A DNA stretch of 59,519 nt from an uncultured Dietzia sp. Lineage in GTDB: Bacteria; Actinomycetota; Actinomycetes; Mycobacteriales; Mycobacteriaceae. Below the pieces are notes generated by a model that was not told the origin of the DNA, made no database searches, and worked only from the letters and a program-made list of their open reading frames with translations. Shown piece by piece: positions 54,333 to 59,519 of the stretch. The DNA lies in the NCBI RefSeq assembly GCF_937873725.1, contig NZ_CALMYY010000123.1, forward strand, positions 1-59,519. Direction: 5' to 3'. How positions within the stretch are numbered: position 1 is the first letter of the stretch; each line of letters starts with the position of its first letter. The translations under genes were made by a program, and so were the position numbers.

Positions 54333-55138
54333 CCTCCGTCACCCGCACCGCGGACGGGCCGACCCTGCGCGACGTCGTTCGCGACGCCTCGTTCCTCGCC
54401 GGCGCGCCGCGGCGTTTCCTCATGGAGATCGCGCTCACCCCGGTGGGCCTGGGCGTGGCCGAGCACAGCCGCGCCCTGCGCGACCCGGTCGGGCGGTTCC
54501 GCAACACCACCGCGTACATCTACCTGGTGGCGTTCGGCACCCCGACCGAGCGCGAGGCGGTGATCCGGAGGGTCAACCGCGCCCACGGACCGGTCCGCTC
54601 GGGCCCCGACGCGCCGGTGGCCTACAGCGCCTTCGACCCGGCGCTCCAGCTGTGGGTGGCCGGCTGCATGTACTACGGCGGGCGCGACCTGTGGCAACGC
54701 GTGTTCGGGCCGATGGGCCCCGACGCGGCCGAGCGCCTGTACGAGCAGTTCCAGACCTACGGCACGTCGCTACAGGTGCCCGCGGAGCTGTGGCCGGCCG
54801 ACCGCGCGGCCTACGACGCCTACCTCGCGCGCACGCTCGACGGGATCGACCTCGACCCGCGGGTGCGCGAGTACGGTCACCGGCTGCTCGACCCGGCGTC
54901 GCACCCGCTGCCCGTCCGCCCGGTGCTGCGCCTCGTGCGGTTCGTCACCGTGGGCCTGCTGCCGGACCGGCTCCGCGACGCCTACGGGTTCCCGTGGAGC
55001 CCCGTCGACCGGCGGCGCTTCGACGCGCTCATGCGGGTCTCCGCGGCCGCGTATCGCCGCCTGCCCCGCGCCGCCCGGGAGCTGCCCACGGCGCTGGTGC
55101 TGCGGGCCTCGCGCAGGAGCGTGGCGCCCCGCGGCTAG
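54329..55138 (+). CDS. MpaB-family (DUF2236) protein
   Basis: 269 residues of the MpaB/Lcp-related family; some members (rubber oxygenase Lcp) bind heme b. Typical features: GRFRNTTAYIYLVAFGTPTEREAVIRRVN, SAFDPALQLWVAGCMYYGG and the AYGFPWSPVDRRRFDALMR end. It is coupled to ltp2 by ATGA. That suggests a part in steroid catabolism or clearance of a toxic product, but no reaction is known. Its TAG stop shares CTAG with the stop of the convergent lipase gene. Confidence 0.75.
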   Translation: MTSVTRTADGPTLRDVVRDASFLAGAPRRFLMEIALTPVGLGVAEHSRALRDPVGRFRNTTAYIYLVAFGTPTEREAVIRRVNRAHGPVRSGPDAPVAYSAFDPALQLWVAGCMYYGGRDLWQRVFGPMGPDAAERLYEQFQTYGTSLQVPAELWPADRAAYDAYLARTLDGIDLDPRVREYGHRLLDPASHPLPVRPVLRLVRFVTVGLLPDRLRDAYGFPWSPVDRRRFDALMRVSAAAYRRLPRAARELPTALVLRASRRSVAPRG

Positions 55139-56217
55139 TTCCCCCGCAGGCACCCGCGGACGAACGACCCGATGTCGCGCATGGCGATCTTGGCCTCGGG
55201 GACCACGGGGTGGAACACCTGGAAGACGTGGAACTGGTGCGGCCAGAGCTGGAACTCGTGGCGGACGCCGTGCTCGGCGAAGCGCTCGGCGAGCTGCTCG
55301 ATCCCGCCGCAGAAGATCTCCCCGCCGCCGCACTGGATGAGGAACGGCGGCCAGTCGGGCGACGGGACGTAGTGGATCGGCGAGATCGCGGGGTCGCTGG
55401 GGTCGACCCCCGGCGCGTACTGGGCGCGGCACAGCTCGGCCAGGCCGACCGCCAGGAACGGGTCCTTCTTGGCCTTGTCGCGCTCGGTCATGTCGGTGAA
55501 GTCCAGGTCGACCCAGGGGGAGAGCAGCACGACGCCCGCCGGCATCGCGGCGCCCTGCGCCTCGAGGGCCGCCACCAGCTGGAGGGCGAGGTTGCCGCCG
55601 GCGGAGTCTCCGGACACGACGATGTTCTCCGGGGCGAAGCCCATGCTGATCAGCCAGTTCCAGCCGGCGAGGGCGTCCTCGGTGGCGGCGGGGTGCGGGT
55701 GCTCGGGCGCCAGCCGGTAGTCGGGGAGGAACACCGGGACTCCGGTCTCGCTGGCCATCCGGGAGGCGAGGGCCTTGTGCGACCAGGGCGAGCCGAAGGT
55801 GAATCCACCGCCGTGGATGTGGTAGATCACCCTGTCGGAGTCGAAGAACCGCTTGCGGCCCACCCACAGGCCCGGGACGGGCCCGTCGGAGGACCAGTCG
55901 TTGGTGGTCTCGAGGGCGGCCGCGCGCCCGGCGCCCGACGTCAACGCGCGCAGGCGACCGAGCGACGCGTGCGTCGGCGGCATCTTGTCCAGTGCCGGGC
56001 GGACGAACAGCCGCAGGCCGCCGGCCAGGCCGCGTGACCTCAGGGTGCCCTGGGAACGGGGGCCGTTGAGCACCGGCCGTCGTTCGGACGGACGGTCGGC
56101 CTGGGGGGCGGCCGACATCCGCCCGTCGTGGGGGACATCGCCCGACCCGGTGGCCTGGGGCAACATCAGTCCGTCGTCACGAGGCACGTCTGTAGGCACT
56201 GACCGCGTTCCGCTCAT
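55135..56217 (-). CDS. Alpha/beta hydrolase, hormone-sensitive-lipase family
   Basis: 360 residues. Oxyanion motif YHIHGGGFTFGSP, nucleophile elbow VVSGDSAGGNLALQL and catalytic His in WPHQFHVFQVFHP are present; an N-terminal low-complexity stretch of about 60 residues precedes. May hydrolyse steryl or other esters; placement next to the steroid genes suggests so but is not proof. TACATT six bases before ATG 56217 gives a leaderless start. Divergent from fadD. Confidence 0.85.
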   Translation of the reverse strand: MSGTRSVPTDVPRDDGLMLPQATGSGDVPHDGRMSAAPQADRPSERRPVLNGPRSQGTLRSRGLAGGLRLFVRPALDKMPPTHASLGRLRALTSGAGRAAALETTNDWSSDGPVPGLWVGRKRFFDSDRVIYHIHGGGFTFGSPWSHKALASRMASETGVPVFLPDYRLAPEHPHPAATEDALAGWNWLISMGFAPENIVVSGDSAGGNLALQLVAALEAQGAAMPAGVVLLSPWVDLDFTDMTERDKAKKDPFLAVGLAELCRAQYAPGVDPSDPAISPIHYVPSPDWPPFLIQCGGGEIFCGGIEQLAERFAEHGVRHEFQLWPHQFHVFQVFHPVVPEAKIAMRDIGSFVRGCLRGN

Positions 56218-56283
56218 CACTAGAATGTAGGGCTTCCCACGGTCGGGGTCACGCCAATCCGCGGACGGGCGCCCAGCTCTTGG

Positions 56284-56297
56284 AAGAACCTGTTCTA
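56284..56297. promoter_or_regulatory. KstR-like site between the lipase and fadD genes
   Basis: AAGAACCTGTTCTA matches TnnAACnnGTTnnA at 7 of 8 fixed bases. It lies 120 bases before fadD and 66 before the lipase start. A second, poorer AAC-N2-GTT core lies in the fadD promoter. Confidence 0.55.
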
Positions 56298-56331
56298 GCT
56301 TTGCGCGGTATCGGCAGGTCAGCGGGGCGTC

Positions 56332-56360
56332 TGGACATGAGAACAAGTTCAGGTCACAAT
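56332..56360 (+). promoter_or_regulatory. fadD promoter with a KstR half-like site in the spacer
   Basis: TGGACA (56332-56337), 17 bases and CACAAT (56355-56360) make a plausible sigma-A promoter. The spacer holds agaacaagttca with the AAC-N2-GTT core of KstR at 56342-56349 (6 of 8 fixed bases). Confidence 0.45.
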
Positions 56361-56404
56361 GTGAGGACAGCCACAGTTCGCACCCCCGCGCAAAGGATTC
56401 TCCG

Positions 56405-58054
56405 ATGACCGACGCACCCGACCAGTCCACCGATCCGCTCGCCGGAACCAACCCGGAGATGAACCAGGCGGCGGTCTTCGAGGCCGTGGTCGACAAGATC
56501 CCGGACAATCTCCTTCTGACCATGGACGGGGTGGACTACACCTACCGGCAGGTCGAGGAGCTCGCCAACCGCATGGGTCACCTCCTCCGCGCGCACGGCG
56601 CCGAGCCGCGGACCCACGTCGCGCTGTACATGAAGAACAGCACCGAGCACATGGCGGCGATCGTCGCGGCCATGAAGATCCGGGTGGCCGGGATCAACGT
56701 CAACTACCGCTACACCCCGGCCGAGCTGGTCTACCTGTTCAACGACTCGCAGTCCGTCGCCGTGCTGGTCGACGCGGAGTTCGCGGAGACCATGGCGGCC
56801 GCCGTGCCGCAGCTGGAGACGGTGAGGTCCGTGCTCGTGGTGGGCGGGGTGCCCGAGGTGCTGGCCACGGCGTGCGCCGAGAAGGGCATCGCCGTGGTCG
56901 ACGTCGACTCCGAGCTGCCCGCGCAGTCCGCCGCGCGGGACTTCGAGCCCGCCCGCGGCGACGACCACTGGATCGTCTACACCGGCGGCACCACCGGCTT
57001 CCCGAAGGGGGTCCAGTGGCACATGTCGGATTACTACTACGCCTGCCTGTCGGGCGGTAACCCCTACGGCGACAAGCGCCACAGCCCGGCCGAGGTCGCC
57101 GAGCACGTCTCGCCCGAGGGTGGCTTCAAGATCGTCATCTCGGCCCCTCTCATGCACGGCGCCGGCCTGTTCACCCTGCTGACCTTCGTCAACCTGGGTG
57201 GCCACCTCGTCATGTTCCGCGACTTCGACCCGCAGGTGATCGTGGACTCGACGGCCGAGTACAAGGCCCAGCTGCTGATGTTCGTCGGCGACGGCATGGC
57301 GGTCCCGATCACGGATGCGTTGCTCGAGGCCAAGGACACCAAGGACTTCAGCGCGCTGTTCATGGTCGCCTCGGGCGGCGGCATCTGGTCCAAGACCTCG
57401 CGCGACCGGCTGGTCGCGGAGTTCCCGAACGTCATCATCCGCGACAACTTCGGTGCCTCCGAATCCGGCAACGACGGCGAGATGAGCCTGAACGAGGAGG
57501 GGGAGATGCTCCTGCCGCCGGGCCCGCGGCTCGGCCTCATCGACGAGTCCAACGCGCCGATCGCCCCCGGTTCCGACGAGATCGGCTACATCGTCCGCCG
57601 CGGCCACGTGCCGATGGGGTACTGGAACGACCCGGAGAAGACGGCCAAGACCTTCCCCGAGGTCGACGGTCGGCGCGTCTCGGTGCTCGGCGACATGGGC
57701 CGGGTCCGGGAGGACGGCACGATCGTCTTCCTCGGCCGCGGCTCGGGGTGCATCAACACCGGCGGCGAGAAGGTGTTCCCGGAGGAGGTCGAGCAGGCGC
57801 TCAAGGCGCACCCGGCCGTCCACGACGCCCTGGTCGCGGGCGCCCCGGACGAGCGGTTCGGGCAGAAGGTCGCCGCGGTGGTCTCCTTCCGCGAGGGCAT
57901 GTCCGCGGAGCCCGAGGAGCTCTCGGAGTTCCTGCGGCAGTCCCTGGCCAACTACAAGGTGCCCAAGGTGATCGTCGACGTGCCCGAGATCCGCCGGTCG
58001 CCCGCGGGCAAGGCCGACTACAAGTGGGCCAAGGAGCGGATCGCGTCCAACTGA
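56405..58054 (+). CDS. Acyl-CoA synthetase, FadD19-like
   Basis: 549 residues, class I adenylate-forming enzyme. Core motifs: IVYTGGTTGFPKGVQWHMS (P-loop), NFGASESGNDGE, MGRVREDGTIVFLGRGSGCINTGGEK (A8), and the catalytic Lys in RSPAGKADYKWAKE. The block resembles FadD19 of M. tuberculosis, which activates the C26 cholesterol side-chain acid. AAAGGA lies before ATG 56405. KstR-like sites upstream support a steroid role; FadD17-type ligases are the alternative. Confidence 0.87.
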   Translation: MTDAPDQSTDPLAGTNPEMNQAAVFEAVVDKIPDNLLLTMDGVDYTYRQVEELANRMGHLLRAHGAEPRTHVALYMKNSTEHMAAIVAAMKIRVAGINVNYRYTPAELVYLFNDSQSVAVLVDAEFAETMAAAVPQLETVRSVLVVGGVPEVLATACAEKGIAVVDVDSELPAQSAARDFEPARGDDHWIVYTGGTTGFPKGVQWHMSDYYYACLSGGNPYGDKRHSPAEVAEHVSPEGGFKIVISAPLMHGAGLFTLLTFVNLGGHLVMFRDFDPQVIVDSTAEYKAQLLMFVGDGMAVPITDALLEAKDTKDFSALFMVASGGGIWSKTSRDRLVAEFPNVIIRDNFGASESGNDGEMSLNEEGEMLLPPGPRLGLIDESNAPIAPGSDEIGYIVRRGHVPMGYWNDPEKTAKTFPEVDGRRVSVLGDMGRVREDGTIVFLGRGSGCINTGGEKVFPEEVEQALKAHPAVHDALVAGAPDERFGQKVAAVVSFREGMSAEPEELSEFLRQSLANYKVPKVIVDVPEIRRSPAGKADYKWAKERIASN

Positions 58055-58066
58055 CGCGAGGTCCGG

Positions 58067-59452
58067 TCAGGCGGTCCCGAGGATGCGCTCGACGGCACCC
58101 ATCGGGACCGCCACCCAGCCGGGCCGGTTGCGGGACTCGTACACCACCTCGTACACGGCCTTGTCGAGCACGTACGCCCGCAGCAGCGCGCCCGTCTCGC
58201 GCGGGTCGGCGTCGCTGACCTCGGCGTAGCCAGTGCAGAACGCGTCCACGTTGCGGTCCCGCCACTCCCGCGCCCGGAAGCGCAGCTGACGGTCGGTGAC
58301 CCCCACGAGCGTGTGCTGCGCGGCGTAGTCGAGGCTGCGCAGGATCCCCGCCACGTCCCGGGCGGGGGAGTCGGGGACCCGGCGCTCCTCGAGCGGCGCC
58401 GCGGGCTCGCCCTCGAAGTCGATGACGATCCAGCGGTCCGGCGCGCGGAGGGTCTGGCCCAGGTGCAGGTCCCCGTGGATGCGGTGGACGGGCACCGGCC
58501 CGGAGCCGGCCACCTCGTCGAAGACGGCCCGGGCGGCGTCGGCGAACGGCGCGAGCCCGGGGACCTCGGCCACCGCCGCGTCGAGCCGCGCCCGCATGGA
58601 CGCCACGATCTCGGTGCCGTCCCGGGTGGTGGTGCCGGTCGCGGCCGCGAGGTCGTCGTGGACCTGGGCGACGGCCGCCCCGAGCCGGCGGGACTCGTCG
58701 GCGAAATCGGTGCCCACCTCCTCGGCCAGCAGGTCGGCCTCGGCGAACAGGTCGCGGACGCTCGCCGTGGCCATCGCCCACCCGTCCGCGGCGCCCGCCA
58801 TGAACTCCTGGGCCATGGCCAGGGTGGTGGGGCCGCCGCCTGGCTCGTCGTCGTCGTCCGCGCCGCCCAGTTCCACCCACCCCCGCAGCGCCGCGACGGC
58901 CGGGCAGTCCCGCCGGGCCAGCGCGGCGTGGAGTTCCACGTCGGGGTTGACGCCCGGCTGGACCAGGCGGAACACCTTGACCATGAGGTCGTCGCCGAAC
59001 ACCAGTGACGAGTTGGACTGCTCGCCCTCGAGGAGCCGCCCGCGGACGGGGGCCGGGGCCGGGGCGCCCTCGACCAGGCGGAACCTCAGCCCCCCCACCT
59101 CGTCCCTCCCGGCGAGGTGGGTCACGAGCGACTCGGTGCCCCGGGGGTCCCGGAGGCCGTCGTAGACCACCGGGTCGGCGCCCTCGGCGGTGAGCGGGAA
59201 GGCCCGCCGGTCGTCGGGCAGGGCGTGCGCGGTAGCCAGCGGCACCTGGTAGCGCTGCGGCAGGCCGCCCGCCAGGACGTCGACCAGCAGGTGTTCCACC
59301 AGCACCTCGGGGTGGTCGAGCAGCACGGCCCGCCGGGCGATCCGCACCCCGGACAGCTCCCGGCCCTTGCCCGCGAACCACCGCTGCTCGGGCAGCCAGG
59401 CCGCGAGGAGCGCGGTCAGGGTCGCCTCGTCCACGGCGGGGATGCCCGTCAT
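58067..59452 (-). CDS. mak: Maltokinase
   Basis: 461 residues. Makes maltose-1-phosphate for GlgE. EQRWFAGKGRELSG at the N-terminus is the Mak/Pep2 signature; the kinase catalytic core is HRIHGDLHLGQTLRA with the metal-binding VIDFEGEPAAPLEERR. The family C-terminus DKAVYEVVYESRNRPGW is present. ATG 59452 overlaps the treS stop (ATGA). Cytoplasmic. Confidence 0.94.
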   Translation of the reverse strand: MTGIPAVDEATLTALLAAWLPEQRWFAGKGRELSGVRIARRAVLLDHPEVLVEHLLVDVLAGGLPQRYQVPLATAHALPDDRRAFPLTAEGADPVVYDGLRDPRGTESLVTHLAGRDEVGGLRFRLVEGAPAPAPVRGRLLEGEQSNSSLVFGDDLMVKVFRLVQPGVNPDVELHAALARRDCPAVAALRGWVELGGADDDDEPGGGPTTLAMAQEFMAGAADGWAMATASVRDLFAEADLLAEEVGTDFADESRRLGAAVAQVHDDLAAATGTTTRDGTEIVASMRARLDAAVAEVPGLAPFADAARAVFDEVAGSGPVPVHRIHGDLHLGQTLRAPDRWIVIDFEGEPAAPLEERRVPDSPARDVAGILRSLDYAAQHTLVGVTDRQLRFRAREWRDRNVDAFCTGYAEVSDADPRETGALLRAYVLDKAVYEVVYESRNRPGWVAVPMGAVERILGTA

Positions 59453-59519
59453 TTCGGGGCCTCGTCCGGGGGGCGCAGTTCGAGCCAGTAGAAGCCGTAC
59501 CCCGGCAGGGGCAGCTGGG
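59449..59519 (-). CDS. treS: Trehalose synthase TreS, C-terminal end (rest outside window)
   Basis: Only the last 22 codons: LPLPGYGFYWLELRPPDEAP then Lys and TGA. GYGFYWLEL is the typical end of TreS (maltose alpha-D-glucosyltransferase), which isomerises trehalose to maltose. It is followed directly by mak, the usual TreS-Mak pair. Confidence 0.85.
   Translation of the reverse strand, partial: QLPLPGYGFYWLELRPPDEAPK

Overview
The window is GC-rich actinobacterial chromosome. Gene order from ftsH to rlmB follows the Mycobacterium tuberculosis interval Rv3610c-Rv3579c closely: ftsH-folE-folP-folB-folK-panC-panD-coaX-lysS-clpC-mhuD-mutY-canB-disA-lpqE-carD-ispD/F-cysS-rlmB. With KstR, a WhiB protein and the steroid genes this points to the order Mycobacteriales. 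The genus is not certain; Dietzia or a close relative is my guess. I see no insertion sequence, prophage, CRISPR array, rRNA or tRNA gene.

Layout. (1) 1-8101: end of ftsH, the folate operon folE-folP-folB-folK with a small membrane protein, a DUF6779-type coiled-coil protein, then a Rossmann/DUF2520 protein with panC-panD-coaX. Most genes overlap by 1-4 nt. (2) 8123-17666: a LigB-type dioxygenase, a cysteine-free rhodanese-like protein behind a consensus promoter and a small leader ORF, glutaminase, lysS, two L,D-transpeptidases and the helicase HrpB. lsr2, which lies between lysS and clpC in M. tuberculosis, is not here. (3) 17710-20561: clpC with a ClgR-type site upstream and a 22-bp terminator stem downstream. 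(4) 20584-26422: a sulfonate-sulfur system with a flavin reductase, a ROK regulator (ssuR) and ssuD-C-B-A. The ssuR/ssuD gap carries a TAGAC-N6-GTCTA site of the McbR type, and the same motif sits inside the rhodanese promoter. (5) 26431-35112: mhuD, mutY, carbonic anhydrase, disA-lpqE (with radA absent from between them), carD, a fused ispDF, cysS and rlmB. (6) 35113-41859: a repeat-filled spacer, an aminoglycoside-phosphotransferase-like kinase, a Zur-type zinc importer (znuABC), otsB, a WhiB3-like regulator and gabD. (7) 41856-46069: an FAD/Fe-S dehydrogenase and gabT, coupled to gabD. (8) 46167-58054: the sterol side-chain region, with kstR facing fadE34, then a fused fadE28-fadE29, chsH2, chsH1, ltp2 and an MpaB-like gene. 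A lipase and a fadD19-like ligase are divergent from each other. (9) 58067-59519: mak and the end of treS (trehalose to glycogen, GlgE route).

How the genes work together. The steroid block could activate a side-chain acid (FadD), dehydrogenate it (FadE34, ChsE1-E2), hydrate it (ChsH1-ChsH2) and cleave it (Ltp2), with KstR binding two tandem operators in the kstR/fadE34 gap. The ssu block imports sulfonates and releases sulfite using reduced flavin. Promoters are often leaderless: at least fifteen genes or small ORFs have a TANNNT-like -10 box 6-8 nt before the start codon.

The most notable points are the natural ChsE1-ChsE2 fusion, the McbR-type operator/leader-ORF arrangement, a disA with no ordinary start codon after loss of radA, the ispD-ispF fusion with an internal ribosome site, and the palindromic repeat array after rlmB.
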